Source of the DNA: Ornithinimicrobium avium
Lineage (GTDB): Bacteria; Actinomycetota; Actinomycetes; Actinomycetales; Dermatophilaceae
Direction of reading: 5' to 3'
NCBI RefSeq assembly: GCF_003351765.1
Contig: NZ_CP031229.1
Location: forward strand, 1,488,001 to 1,552,000
Length of the DNA stretch: 64,000 nucleotides
Shown piece after piece: positions 24,922 to 34,267 of the stretch (position 1 is the first letter of the stretch; the number at the start of each line of letters is the position of its first letter). The notes beneath the pieces were generated by a model. It was not told the DNA's origin. It searched no databases and worked only from the letters and a program-made list of their open reading frames with translations. The position numbers and the translations under genes are program-made.

Positions 24922-25764
24922 TCAGGTCCGCCGCTGGCAGCCGCCGCACCAGAAGAGGTTGCGCCCGGCGACCACCTTCGCACGCACGGTGGACCCGCAG
25001 CGCAGGCACGGCATACCCGTGCGCTGGTAGACCGCGAACTCGCGGGGCACCTGCACCGCCGCCCCGCCGTCGAGCGCCGCGCGCACGTCCTCGAGCACGT
25101 CGTCGAGGGTGATGATCGAGCCGGTCCGCACGCCCCACGGCATGAGGTGGACCAGGTCGTCCCAGATGAGCTGCCACGAGGCGCGCTTGAGCGATCGGCC
25201 GGGCTTGAGCGGGTGCAGCCGGTGGCGCCAGAGCACCTCGCAGCGGTAGATGTTGCCCACCCCGGCCAGCACCGTCTGGTCCATGAGCAGCTCGGCCACG
25301 GTCTTGCCCGAACCGGAGATCTTGCGGTAGGCCGCGTCCGGGTCGTTGTGCCCGCCCACCGGCTGCAGGGGGTCGGGGCCCTGCCGGTCGACCAGGCGGG
25401 CGACCTCCTCCTGGTGGACCACCGTGCAGGCCATCGGTCCGCGCAGGTCGGCGACGTGATGCTCGTCGGCGATCCGCAGCCGGACCTCGCCGACGACCGG
25501 CGGGCCGGTCTCGGCGTGGACGGGGTCGACCGGGAGCACGAACCACTTGCCGATGAGGCCGAGGTGGACGTAGAGGGTGCGGTCCTGGGCGAAGTCGACG
25601 AAGAGCAGCTTGCCGTGCGCCCACGCGCCCTCCAGCACGGTCCCGTGCAGGAGCGCGGCGCCCTCGGCGAAGCGGCCCTGCGGGCTGCTCACCTCCGGCG
25701 TGGTCCGCCCGAAGGCGTCGTCGACGGCTCGCGCCAGCCGGTGCAGCGTGTGTCCCTCGGGCAT
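24922..25764 (-). CDS. nei: Endonuclease VIII-like DNA glycosylase (Fpg/Nei)
   Basis: This 280-residue base-excision enzyme begins MPEGHT, with catalytic Pro2 and Glu3 and the GH pair typical of Nei rather than Fpg (MPELPE). It has HGKLLFVDF with the conserved lysine and VAGVGNIYRxE-like LAGVGNIYRCEVLW in the H2TH region. The C-terminal zinc finger is CLRCGSTVRAKVVAGRNLFWCGGC. It cleaves oxidised pyrimidines and abasic sites. Its 3' end converges on the PIG-L gene. Confidence 0.95.
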   Translation of the reverse strand: MPEGHTLHRLARAVDDAFGRTTPEVSSPQGRFAEGAALLHGTVLEGAWAHGKLLFVDFAQDRTLYVHLGLIGKWFVLPVDPVHAETGPPVVGEVRLRIADEHHVADLRGPMACTVVHQEEVARLVDRQGPDPLQPVGGHNDPDAAYRKISGSGKTVAELLMDQTVLAGVGNIYRCEVLWRHRLHPLKPGRSLKRASWQLIWDDLVHLMPWGVRTGSIITLDDVLEDVRAALDGGAAVQVPREFAVYQRTGMPCLRCGSTVRAKVVAGRNLFWCGGCQRRT

Positions 25765-25842
25765 GCGGCCATCGTCTCAGGCCGCTGCGCGGGACGCGGT
25801 ATGCGGTGCCCCTGCGGTGGGGTGGTGTGCGTGGTGTCGCGG

Positions 25843-26481
25843 TCAGCGCTCGACCGAGAGGACCTTGCCGTCGACCGAGACGTTGACCTCCACGTCGTCG
25901 CCGCGGTCGGTGCCGTCGACCTCGACCTCCCAGTGGTGAGCACCGCCCTCCTCCTCCAGCTCGGCGTCGTCCAGCACGCCGCCGACCTCGTCGATCGCGA
26001 TCTGGATCGCCTCCTGGAGCGTGATCGTGGCGGCGGCCAGGCCGGCCTTGTCGTCCTCGTCCAGGTCGTCGTCCTCGGTGCCGACCACGGTGGTGCCGTC
26101 GGCGGAGACGGTGACCTCGATGGAGCGGCCGTCCACGGCCACGTCGACCTCCCAGGTGCCGTCGTCGCCCTGGTCGTCGATCTCGTAGGCGCTGCCCCCG
26201 GTCTCGTCCTCGGCGGTGCCGATCGCGAGGAGGGCGGTGGCCGTGAGGTCGCCGGCGTCGGTGGCCGAGGTCTGCTGGTCCTCCTCCGTCGCCTCGGAGG
26301 TGTCGTCCTCGGCGTCGTCGGTGGTCGGCTCGGCGCTCGTGTCCTCGGCCGGCTGGGTCGCCGTGGGGGTCTGCGGGTTCACGCCGTCGCCGGCGTCGCC
26401 CTCACCCCCGCAGGCGGAGAGGCCCACGGCGAGCGCCAGGGCCAGGGCTGCGGTCAGGGTCCGGTTCGTCTGCGTGTTCAT
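25843..26481 (-). CDS. PepSY-domain lipoprotein
   Basis: This 212-residue lipoprotein has a signal peptide with lipobox LSAC (Cys about 22), followed by an acidic Thr/Glu/Asp-rich linker. Two PepSY-like units follow, at about residues 85-140 and 150-212 (TITLQEAIQIAIDEVGG ... WEVEVDG ... VNVSVDGKVLSV). PepSY proteins often bind or inhibit extracytoplasmic peptidases. The ATG at 26481 is chosen over an upstream start because the signal peptide begins there. Direct ATGAGAG repeats lie just upstream. Confidence 0.85.
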   Translation of the reverse strand: MNTQTNRTLTAALALALAVGLSACGGEGDAGDGVNPQTPTATQPAEDTSAEPTTDDAEDDTSEATEEDQQTSATDAGDLTATALLAIGTAEDETGGSAYEIDDQGDDGTWEVDVAVDGRSIEVTVSADGTTVVGTEDDDLDEDDKAGLAAATITLQEAIQIAIDEVGGVLDDAELEEEGGAHHWEVEVDGTDRGDDVEVNVSVDGKVLSVER

Positions 26482-26513
26482 GGCTCCACCGTGACAGCCG
26501 ATCGTGAGGGGGC

Positions 26514-26534
26514 CTCTCATGAGACGGCTCTCAT
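26514..26534. promoter_or_regulatory. Direct repeats before the PepSY lipoprotein gene
   Basis: CTCTCAT occurs at 26514-26520 and 26528-26534, 14 bp apart; the first copy is part of the palindrome TCTCATGAGA. They lie 33-53 bp before the lipoprotein ATG, where an activator of the OmpR type could bind. Confidence 0.35.
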
Positions 26535-26563
26535 CGGCGGTCCCGCGCCGGAGCCGGCCCCGG

Positions 26564-29371
26564 TCACCCCGTGTTGCGCAGCCCGGCAGCCACCCCGTTC
26601 ACGGTCGCCAGCAGCGCCCTCTGCAGCTGGGCGGTGGTGGCCGCGTCCGCGCCGTCCTCCTCGCGCAACCGCCGCAGGAGCTCCACCTGCAGGTAGGAGA
26701 TCGGGTCCAGGTAGTTGTCCCGCACCGCCAGGGTGCGCTGCAGGACGGGCTGGTCGTCGAGCAGCTCCTCCTCGCCGGTGAGCAGCCGCAGCTCGGCGAC
26801 GGTCAGCTCCAGCTCGGCGCGGATGTCGTCGAAGACGTGCCGCAGCTCCGGCGGCACCAGGGACCCGACGTAGTGCGCGGCGATGCCGAGGTCGGTCTTG
26901 ACCACGGTCATCTCCACGTTGGAGACCACCGCGGCGAAGAAGTGCCAGCGCTCGAGCATCTCCTTGAGGGTGTCGCCGTGGCCGGCCTCGCGGGCGGCGC
27001 GCAGGCCAGAGCCCACGCCGTACCAGCCCGGGACGATCTGCCGCGTCTGGGTCCAGCCGAAGACCCACGGGATCGCGCGCAGCCCCTCCAGACCCTTGCC
27101 GGTGTCCGGCCGCTTGCTGGGGCGGGAGCCGATGTTGAGCGCACCGAGCTGGTCCACCGGGGTGGCGGCCACGAAGTAGGCCGGCAGGTCCGGGTCCTCG
27201 ATGAGCCGGCGGTATGCCGTGAACGCCGCGTCCGAGGCGAGCTCCATGACCTCGCCGAAGCGCTCGCGCTCGGCCGCGGTGGTCCGCGGGTCGCGGTGCA
27301 GGGCGGAGGCGCGCAGGACGGCCGCGACGGAGAGCTCGAGGTTCTCCTTGGCCAGCGCGGGCAGGGAGTACTTGTCGGAGATGACCTCACCCTGCTCGGT
27401 GAACTTGATCTCGCCCTCGAGCACCCCGTTGGGCTGGGCCAGGATCGCCTCGTAGGTCGGGCCGCCCCCGCGACCCACGGAGCCGCCCCGGCCGTGGAAG
27501 AGCCGCAGCCGCACGCCGTGCTCGGCGGCGACGTCGCGCAGCGCGCGCTGCGCCTGGTGGATGCCCCACTGGCTGGTGAGCACGCCGGCCTGCTTGTTGG
27601 AGTCGGAGTAGCCGAGCATGACCTCCTGCACGTCGCCGCGCAGCCGCACCAGCTCGCGGTAGGACGGGGTGGACAGCAGCGTGCCGACCAGCTCGGCGGC
27701 GCCGGCCAGCTCGTCGATCGTCTCCAGCAGGGGCGCGAAACCGATCCGGGCGAAGGCGCCGTTCTCCCCCGTGCTGCCGTGCAGGTCCACCAGGCCCGCC
27801 TCTCGGGCGAGCACCGCCGCGGCGAGCACGTCGTCCGGTCCCTGGGTCATCGAGATGACGTAGGTCTCGATCGCCTCGTCGCCGTAGGTGTCCAGCGCCT
27901 CCCGGATCTCGTCGAAGACCGCGAGTGTCTGCGAGCGGGCGGCGGCACGGGTGAGCAGGGGGCGGCGCGAGCCCAGCTCCTCGGCGAGCAGGCCGGTGCG
28001 CGCCGGGCCGTCCAGCACGGCATACCCCTCGGGCCCGGTCGCGCCGGCGGCGTCCAGGAGGGGGGCGATCGCCTCGTGGTGCTTCTCGGCGTGCTCGCGC
28101 ACGTCGAGGGTGGCCAGGTGCAGCCCGGTGCCGGCGAGCGTCTGGGTGGCGCGCGCCAGGCCGCCGTCGGCGACGAGCCCGCCGCCGTGGCTCCGCAGGG
28201 ACTGGGCGACGACCTCGAGGTCGGCGAGGATGTCCTGGACGTCGGCGTAGTCGCGGCCCGGCTCGTGGGGGGTGCCCTGCTCGAGCCGGCGGCCGGTGTT
28301 GAGCAGCTTGGCGCGCACGCAGGTCAGCTTGAGCCGGTAGGGCTCGTGGGCGTTGAGCTCGAGCACGCGCGGGTCCAGGCCCGGCAGGTGCTCCAGGTCG
28401 AGGCGCACCGACTCCTCCAGCCGTGGGTCCACCTGCACCACGTCGGTGGAGGAGGACAGCCGGGAGATGAGCACGTCGACGAGCGAGACCGCCACGCCGA
28501 CCGCGTGCCGCCCGTGGAGCTGGAGGACCTCGCGGGTGACCTCGGGGGTGACGAACGGGTTGCCGTCCCGGTCGCCGCCGATCCAGGAGCCGAAGCGGAC
28601 CGGCGGGCGCGTCGGGTCGACGTCGACGCCGTGCTCGGCCAGCAGGTCGCCCAGCTCGCCCAGCAGCTCCGGCACGGTCGTGCCGAGGACCTCCTCGAGG
28701 TAGTACATGGCGTTGCGGGCCTCGTCCATCGGCGTGGGCCGGCTCTGCCGCAGCTCGTCGGTCTGCCAGATGAGGTCGATGAGCTCGGCCAGGTCGTGGT
28801 CCTGGCGGCGGCGCGCGACGGTGTCGGGCTCGGTGCCGACCGCGAGCAGGTCGGACAGGTGCCGGATCTTGGTCAGCACGCTGCGGCGGGAGGCCTCGGT
28901 GGGGTGCGCGGTGAAGACGGGGCGCACGTCGAGCTCCTCGACCGTGCTGGCCAGCAGCTCCGGCCCGCCGGCGGCGACGACGTCGCGGACGGCCGCGGTG
29001 AGCCACCCCTCGGACTCGGGGCGCGAGGTCAGCGTCCGCACCCGGTGGACCTGCTCGGCGGCGTTGGCCAGGTGGAAGTAGGCGGAGAAGGCCCGGACGA
29101 GGGAGGAGGCGGTGTCCAGCGGGAGCCCGGCGAGCACCTGGCGCACCTGCTCGGCGGCGGCGTCGTCACCCTCCTGGCTGGCCTTGGTCGTCAGCCGCAC
29201 CTGCTCGACCGTGTCGAGCAGCTCCTGGCCGTGGTGGCGCACCAGGGCCTGGCCGAGCAGGGTCGACAGGCGCCGGACGTCCGCGCGCAGCTCGGGGCTG
29301 ATCGGGTCGTGCGGTGCCGGGGCCTGCTGGCCGGCGTCGGCCGGGGGGTGTGTCGCGTCGGGCTCGTTCAC
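26564..29371 (-). CDS. ppc: Phosphoenolpyruvate carboxylase
   Basis: This 935-residue enzyme carboxylates PEP to oxaloacetate to refill the TCA cycle. It shows FTAHPTEASRR with the catalytic His, GGDRDGNPFVTPEVT, GYSDSNKQAGVLTSQWG, GRGGSVGRGGGPTYEAI and the invariant C-terminal RNTG. The start is GTG at 29371, with TAGGGT (complement of 29380-29385) 8 nt upstream, so the mRNA is probably leaderless. Length is that of the bacterial family. Confidence 0.97.
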   Translation of the reverse strand: MNEPDATHPPADAGQQAPAPHDPISPELRADVRRLSTLLGQALVRHHGQELLDTVEQVRLTTKASQEGDDAAAEQVRQVLAGLPLDTASSLVRAFSAYFHLANAAEQVHRVRTLTSRPESEGWLTAAVRDVVAAGGPELLASTVEELDVRPVFTAHPTEASRRSVLTKIRHLSDLLAVGTEPDTVARRRQDHDLAELIDLIWQTDELRQSRPTPMDEARNAMYYLEEVLGTTVPELLGELGDLLAEHGVDVDPTRPPVRFGSWIGGDRDGNPFVTPEVTREVLQLHGRHAVGVAVSLVDVLISRLSSSTDVVQVDPRLEESVRLDLEHLPGLDPRVLELNAHEPYRLKLTCVRAKLLNTGRRLEQGTPHEPGRDYADVQDILADLEVVAQSLRSHGGGLVADGGLARATQTLAGTGLHLATLDVREHAEKHHEAIAPLLDAAGATGPEGYAVLDGPARTGLLAEELGSRRPLLTRAAARSQTLAVFDEIREALDTYGDEAIETYVISMTQGPDDVLAAAVLAREAGLVDLHGSTGENGAFARIGFAPLLETIDELAGAAELVGTLLSTPSYRELVRLRGDVQEVMLGYSDSNKQAGVLTSQWGIHQAQRALRDVAAEHGVRLRLFHGRGGSVGRGGGPTYEAILAQPNGVLEGEIKFTEQGEVISDKYSLPALAKENLELSVAAVLRASALHRDPRTTAAERERFGEVMELASDAAFTAYRRLIEDPDLPAYFVAATPVDQLGALNIGSRPSKRPDTGKGLEGLRAIPWVFGWTQTRQIVPGWYGVGSGLRAAREAGHGDTLKEMLERWHFFAAVVSNVEMTVVKTDLGIAAHYVGSLVPPELRHVFDDIRAELELTVAELRLLTGEEELLDDQPVLQRTLAVRDNYLDPISYLQVELLRRLREEDGADAATTAQLQRALLATVNGVAAGLRNTG

Positions 29372-29385
29372 GGTCCCCGACCCTA
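29372..29385 (-). promoter_or_regulatory. Leaderless -10 element of ppc
   Basis: TAGGGT on the minus strand ends 8 nt before the ppc GTG; there is no Shine-Dalgarno sequence. Confidence 0.5.
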
Positions 29386-29416
29386 CGGCAACCGCCGCGC
29401 CGTCCCCGGGGCGGTG

Positions 29417-30823
29417 TCAGGACGAGGCGGCCCTGCGCCGGGCCTGTTCCTGCAGCCAGCCGTCGTAGCTGCCCTCGAGCTCGACGACGTCGAATCCTGC
29501 CCGGCGCAGGGCCGCCGAGGCCACCGCGTTGCGCACGCCGCTCTGGCAGAAGGTCACGATCCGCCCCCGGGCCGGCAGCTCGTCCTGGTGCCACAGCACC
29601 CTGCCCGCGGACAGCTGCTCGGCGCCGGGGATGGTGCCCGCGGCGTGCTCGCTGCGGTTGCGCACGTCGAGCAGCACCGCGTGCTCCATACCCTCGAGCC
29701 CGGCCGGGCAGACCGTGCCCGGCTGCACCAACGGCAGCCCCTCCAGACTGCTCACGTAGCCCACGACGTCGTCGACGCCGACCCGCACCAGATGGTCCCA
29801 GAGGTCCTGGGCCTGGTCCTGCCCGCGGGCCAGCAGGACCAACGGCCGGCTGTCCGTCTCGGGGTCGTAGGCCCAGGCGCCGTAGGTCGCGGCCCTCTCC
29901 GGCACCGGCACCGACAACGAGCCGGGCACCGTGCCCGCGTGCACCGCCCCGACGCTCCGGGTGTCCACGAAGGTGACCCGGTCGGCCTCCAGGTCCGCGC
30001 GCACGGCCTCGCCCGCCAGCTCGGCCAACGGCGCCCGCCGCCCCAGCACGACCGGACCGGCCAGGTTCTGCCGCTTCATCCGGGCGAAGTAGGCGTGCGC
30101 GTCGGGCTGGCCCGCCAGCAGCTCGGCGACGAAACCCTCCTGGTCACCAGCCGCCAGGTAGGGCGCCCACCACGCGTAACGCCGCTCGTAGCCCACCGTC
30201 GTCGAGGGCAACGCACCCAGCGCCTTCCCGCACGCCGACCCCGCACCGTGCGCGGGGAAGACCTGGACATGGTCGGGCAGGGTGAGGAACTTCTCCCGCA
30301 ACGAACCGAAGACCTGCCCGGCACCGGCGAAACGGGTCTCCACCCCACCGGCAACCTCGTCCAGCAGGTCGGGACGACCCAGGTCACCGGCGAAGACGAA
30401 GTCGCCCGAGAGCAGATAGCCCGCCTCCCCCGCGAACGCGCCGTCGGTGACCAGGAAGGACAGGTGCTCGGGCGTGTGCCCGGGAGTGTGCAGCGCCGTG
30501 AGGGTCACCTCGCCCACGGTGAGGGCCTCGCCGTCGTGCAGCCGCCTCCCCGCGAAACCGTACTGCCAGTCCGCCCCGCCCTCACCGGAGAGATAGACCT
30601 GCGCGCCGGTCGCCGCGGCCAGCTCGCGGGTGCCGGAGAGATAGTCCGCGTGCACGTGCGTCTCGGTCACCGCCACGATCGCCAGCCCGTGCCGCTCGGC
30701 CAGACCCAGGTAGACCCCGACGTCGCGCCGAGGATCGACCACCACCGCCTCACCGCTGCCCTGACAACCCACCACATAGCTCGCCTGCGACAGGTCCTCG
30801 TCATAGATCCGCTCCAGCAGCAT
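29417..30823 (-). CDS. Metallo-beta-lactamase-rhodanese fusion (persulfide dioxygenase-like)
   Basis: This 468-residue protein starts with an ETHE1-like MBL domain (1-250): TETHVHADYLSG, LHTPGHTPEHLSFLV, GDFVFAGDLGRPDLL and VFPAHGAGSACGK. Two rhodanese domains follow. The first (about 270-350) reads LARGQ where the catalytic Cys loop should be, so it is probably inactive. The second (about 370-460) has FCQSGVRN with the Cys. It probably oxidises glutathione-like or mycothiol persulfides and transfers sulfane sulfur. The ATG at 30823 is set by MLLERIYDEDLSQASYVVG, the family N-terminus. Confidence 0.92.
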   Translation of the reverse strand: MLLERIYDEDLSQASYVVGCQGSGEAVVVDPRRDVGVYLGLAERHGLAIVAVTETHVHADYLSGTRELAAATGAQVYLSGEGGADWQYGFAGRRLHDGEALTVGEVTLTALHTPGHTPEHLSFLVTDGAFAGEAGYLLSGDFVFAGDLGRPDLLDEVAGGVETRFAGAGQVFGSLREKFLTLPDHVQVFPAHGAGSACGKALGALPSTTVGYERRYAWWAPYLAAGDQEGFVAELLAGQPDAHAYFARMKRQNLAGPVVLGRRAPLAELAGEAVRADLEADRVTFVDTRSVGAVHAGTVPGSLSVPVPERAATYGAWAYDPETDSRPLVLLARGQDQAQDLWDHLVRVGVDDVVGYVSSLEGLPLVQPGTVCPAGLEGMEHAVLLDVRNRSEHAAGTIPGAEQLSAGRVLWHQDELPARGRIVTFCQSGVRNAVASAALRRAGFDVVELEGSYDGWLQEQARRRAASS

Positions 30824-30882
30824 GCCCCCATTGTCCCCGTCCGGGGCCGGGGAGGCCAGCACCGGGGAGCCGCGGCGCGGTC

Positions 30883-32955
30883 CTAGGACCGCGCGCGCAG
30901 CACCTCCCAGATGTCCCGGGCCGCCGGGGCGGCAGTGTCGCCGCCGAGCCCGCCCTCCTCGACCATCACCACGACGACGTACTCGGGATGGTCGGCCGGC
31001 CCGTAGGAGGCGTACCAGGACGTCGCGTCCTGGCCGAGCACCTCCGCCGAGCCGGTCTTGCCCGCGAGGGGGTAGACGGTGTGCGGCCACCCGCGGAACG
31101 CGGAGGCCGCGGTGCCGCGCACGTTGACGCCCTCGAGGCCCTCGCGGAGGACGTCGAGCACCTCGGGTGCGATCGAGACCCGCCCGAGCGGGACCGGCTC
31201 GACCCGCTCGAGCAGGGCACCGTCCCGGTCCTGCACGTCCGCGGCCACGTGCGGCTGCCACAGACGCCCGTCCTGCGCGACCGCGGCGTAGACCACCGCC
31301 AGCTGCAGCGGGGTGACGGCGACGTCGCCCTGCCCGATCGAGGCGTTGACGGCGTCACCGGGCCGCCACTGCCAGCCGTCCTCGCAGCTCTCCCGGGCCA
31401 GCTGCTCGAGAAACTCGCGGTGCTCGCGGTCCTTCACCTCGGGGTAGCCGTCCTCGGCCCGCCGGCAGGACTCCTCGCGGGTGGCCTCCCAGTAGTCGCG
31501 CTTCCACTCCCTGGACGGCACGCGCCCGGGTGCCTCGCCGGGCAGGTCGACCCCGGTGGCCCTGCCCAGGCCGAAGCCGCGGGCGACCGCGACGAAGCGG
31601 TCGCCCGCGTCCGACTCCTGCGCCAGGCCGCCCAGCGACCGCCACTGGTCGTAGGCCCACCGGTAGAAGGAGGTGTCGCAGGACACCTCGACGATCTCCG
31701 GCAGCGTGAGCAGGCCGTGGGCCTGCGACTCGTAGTTGCGGAACGTCTGGCCGCCGATGCTCACCGACGCGGGGCAGGCGTAGCGGCCGCCGGGGTCCAC
31801 GCCGGTCTGCACCGCGGCGGGCAGGGAGACGACCTTGTAGGTCGAGGCCGGGGGGAAGGTCTGCGCGACGACGCGGTCGACGAGCGGCCGGCCACCCTCG
31901 GGGTCGAGGAGCGCGGCATACTCCTCCTGGCTGATGCCCGAGGTCCACATCGCGGGGTCGAAGGTCGGCCAGCTCGCGGCCGCGACGACCGCCCCGCTGT
32001 CGGGGCGCAGGACCACGGCCGCCGCCGAGCGGGCGGGCGAGCCCCGCCTCCGCGCGTCCTGCACCGCACCGGCGACCGCCTTCTCGGCGGCGGCCTGCAC
32101 CTGCACGTCCAGGTGGGTGCGCACGTCGGCGCCCGGCACCGGGTCCGCCTGCGAGACCTGCCCGGTGACCACCCCGCGCGGGTCGACGTTGACGACCCTC
32201 CGGCCCGGGGAGCCGCGCAGGACCTCGTCGTAGACCTCCTCCAGGCCGGCGCGGCCCACCCGGGTCTGCGCGGTGACCAGTCCCTCGGAGCCGTCCACCT
32301 CCTCCTGGGTGGGGGCGCCGAGGTAGCCGAGCACGTGGGCGGCCACCACGCCGTCGGGGGCCGGGTAGTCCCGCACCGGGACCGTCCCCACGCCGATCCC
32401 GGGCAGCTCCTCGGGGCGCTCCAGCAGGGCGAGCGCGCGCTCCGGGTCCACGCCGTAGGCCAGCGGCACCGGTTCGTAGGGCGACCCGGAGAAGCACAGC
32501 GGCACCGGCGGCGCCTCCGGCCCCCCGCAGACGAGGGTCCTGCCCCACAGCTGCTCGCCGGAAAGGCCCAGCCCCCGGGCGACCTTCTCGACGAGCCCGC
32601 GCCCCCCGTCCGCGGACTCCAGCAGGACCTCGGGCTCGACGGTCACCACCGTGGACGGCGCGTTGGTCGCCAGCGGGGTCCCGTCGGCGGCCAGCAGCCG
32701 GCCGCGCAGCGCCGGGGTGGTGACCTCCCGGGTCTCCTCGGCCGCGAGCGCGGACGCCTGCTCGCCGGGAGCGAGCTGGACCTGCCCCAGCCGGCCCACG
32801 AGCGTGCCCATGAGCATCAGCACGCACAGGAGCAGCGCCCACGTCGGGCCGACCGGCAGGCGCCGGCGGACCCGGGGCGGGGTGACGGTCGGGCGGGGCA
32901 CGCGCACGGGCGGACGGCGACGCGAGACGCCGCCCGGTCCCCGGCCGCTCAGCAC
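30883..32955 (-). CDS. mrdA: Penicillin-binding protein 2 (elongasome transpeptidase)
   Basis: This 690-residue monofunctional transpeptidase cross-links peptidoglycan for cell elongation. It has a basic N-terminus, one membrane helix (about 37-58) and a pedestal domain with RGRLLAADGTPLATN. The transpeptidase motifs are STYK, SCD (in VSCDTSFY, in place of the usual SxN) and KTGSAE. The GTG start overlaps the mreD stop by 7 bp; the longer open frame upstream is mreD out of frame. No rodA follows; the next gene is the persulfide dioxygenase. Confidence 0.94.
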   Translation of the reverse strand: MLSGRGPGGVSRRRPPVRVPRPTVTPPRVRRRLPVGPTWALLLCVLMLMGTLVGRLGQVQLAPGEQASALAAEETREVTTPALRGRLLAADGTPLATNAPSTVVTVEPEVLLESADGGRGLVEKVARGLGLSGEQLWGRTLVCGGPEAPPVPLCFSGSPYEPVPLAYGVDPERALALLERPEELPGIGVGTVPVRDYPAPDGVVAAHVLGYLGAPTQEEVDGSEGLVTAQTRVGRAGLEEVYDEVLRGSPGRRVVNVDPRGVVTGQVSQADPVPGADVRTHLDVQVQAAAEKAVAGAVQDARRRGSPARSAAAVVLRPDSGAVVAAASWPTFDPAMWTSGISQEEYAALLDPEGGRPLVDRVVAQTFPPASTYKVVSLPAAVQTGVDPGGRYACPASVSIGGQTFRNYESQAHGLLTLPEIVEVSCDTSFYRWAYDQWRSLGGLAQESDAGDRFVAVARGFGLGRATGVDLPGEAPGRVPSREWKRDYWEATREESCRRAEDGYPEVKDREHREFLEQLARESCEDGWQWRPGDAVNASIGQGDVAVTPLQLAVVYAAVAQDGRLWQPHVAADVQDRDGALLERVEPVPLGRVSIAPEVLDVLREGLEGVNVRGTAASAFRGWPHTVYPLAGKTGSAEVLGQDATSWYASYGPADHPEYVVVVMVEEGGLGGDTAAPAARDIWEVLRARS

Positions 32956-33446
32956 GGCGCGTCCCTCTCGGCACGGGGGCGCACCCGGCGCTCCAGCGAG
33001 CGGAGCACCGGCACCAGGACCACCGCCACCACCGCGGTCACCCCCCAGGTCCGCAGCAGCTCGGCCGGTTCGGCGCGGCCCGCACCGGCGGCGGCACTGA
33101 CCCACCGGACCCCGAGCACGAGTCCGGACCCGACGACGGCGGCGACCCAGGGGACCAGCGGCGAGAGGGCGGCATACCTGCGGGCGGAGCCGAGGACGGC
33201 CCCGACGGCGGCGTAGGCGAGAGCCCCGGCCCCGAGCGGCTCGGCCCCCGGGGGCACCAGGTCGATCAGCCAGCCCCCGGCGAGACCGGTGAGCAGGCCG
33301 GTGAGCGGACCGCGGCCCAGCGCGGCCGCCGCGACGACGAGCACGACGAGGTCCGGCCGCGGCGCTCCCGACGGCCAGACGGCGGGCAGCAGGACCGCGA
33401 GGAGAAGGAGCAGGCCGCGCAGCAGCGCGCGGACGGGCGCGGTCAC
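32949..33446 (-). CDS. mreD: Rod-shape-determining protein MreD
   Basis: This 165-residue integral membrane protein has about five helices. ALGRGPLTGLLTGLAGGWLIDLVPPGAEPLGAGAL fits the MreD pattern. It has a 4-bp ATGA overlap with mreC and a 7-bp overlap with mrdA. It links MreC to the elongation machinery in the membrane. Confidence 0.88.
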   Translation of the reverse strand: MTAPVRALLRGLLLLLAVLLPAVWPSGAPRPDLVVLVVAAAALGRGPLTGLLTGLAGGWLIDLVPPGAEPLGAGALAYAAVGAVLGSARRYAALSPLVPWVAAVVGSGLVLGVRWVSAAAGAGRAEPAELLRTWGVTAVVAVVLVPVLRSLERRVRPRAERDAPC

Positions 33447-34258
33447 GGCTCCTGCCCGTCGAGGACCACGGCGACCAGGTCCAGGGTGTCACCGTCGACG
33501 TGCGGCGTGACGACCGCGGTGCGCCCCAGCCGCCCGCGGTCCGGGTCCACCGAGGTGACGGTCCCCAGCGGCACGCGCGCGGCGTAGGGGCGGTCGTCCG
33601 GGCTGCCGAGGGTGCTGACCTCGTCCCCCACGGAGACCGTGCTGTCGCCGAGCGCGGTGAGCGTGAGCTGCCCGGACCGGCGGGGCGGCAGGCCGGGCTC
33701 GGGAGCGACCGCCACGCTGCCCAGCGCGCCCCGGGCACCGAAGCGGACCGCGACGACCGCGTCCGGGTCGCCGAGCAGGAGCACGTCGGCGCTGTGCGCC
33801 GCGGTGCGCACGACCCGTCCGACCAGCCCCTGCGCGGCGACGACGGTCAGGTCCTCGCGGACACCCTCCTCCTCACCCCTGTCGATAGTCACCATCCGGC
33901 CTCCGACGGGCGAGGTCGGCGGGGCGAAGGCGACCACCCGCGCCGGCAGCAGCCGGTGCTTCCCGCCGAGGTCCCAGCCCGCGGACCGGGACAGGTCGTC
34001 CAGCTGGTCCTGGCCGCGGAGCTGCGCACGCAGCCCGGCGACCTCGAGGGCCAGGCGGTCCCGCTGCGCGGTGAGCTCGGCGACCCGCCCGTCGTCCCAG
34101 CGGGTCAGGGTCGACTGCACCGGGGCGGCGACGGTGGCGACCGCGGCGCGCACCGGGTCGGAGGTCCCGGGACGGGCGAGGTCGACGACGAGCGCGCCGG
34201 CGGTGAGCAGGGTGAGGACGACGGCGGTGAGGCGGAGGAGGGGGCGGCGCGGCTGCAT
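33443..34258 (-). CDS. mreC: Rod-shape-determining protein MreC
   Basis: This 271-residue bitopic protein has a helix at about 9-27, then a coiled-coil (about 58-82, DGRVAELTAQRDRLALEVAGLRAQL). The extracytoplasmic beta domain has RVVAFAPPTSPVGGRMVTIDRG and VLLLGDPDAVVAVRF. It organises PBP2 outside the membrane. It starts 9 bp after mreB. Confidence 0.93.
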   Translation of the reverse strand: MQPRRPLLRLTAVVLTLLTAGALVVDLARPGTSDPVRAAVATVAAPVQSTLTRWDDGRVAELTAQRDRLALEVAGLRAQLRGQDQLDDLSRSAGWDLGGKHRLLPARVVAFAPPTSPVGGRMVTIDRGEEEGVREDLTVVAAQGLVGRVVRTAAHSADVLLLGDPDAVVAVRFGARGALGSVAVAPEPGLPPRRSGQLTLTALGDSTVSVGDEVSTLGSPDDRPYAARVPLGTVTSVDPDRGRLGRTAVVTPHVDGDTLDLVAVVLDGQEP

Positions 34259-34267
34259 ACCTGGCCC

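Noticed and set aside
26504..30886. A 1460-codon open frame on the plus strand across ppc and the persulfide dioxygenase
   Set aside because: Antisense to two clear enzymes; its Gly/Arg/His/Gln-rich product has no fold-like pattern and arises from high GC at third positions.
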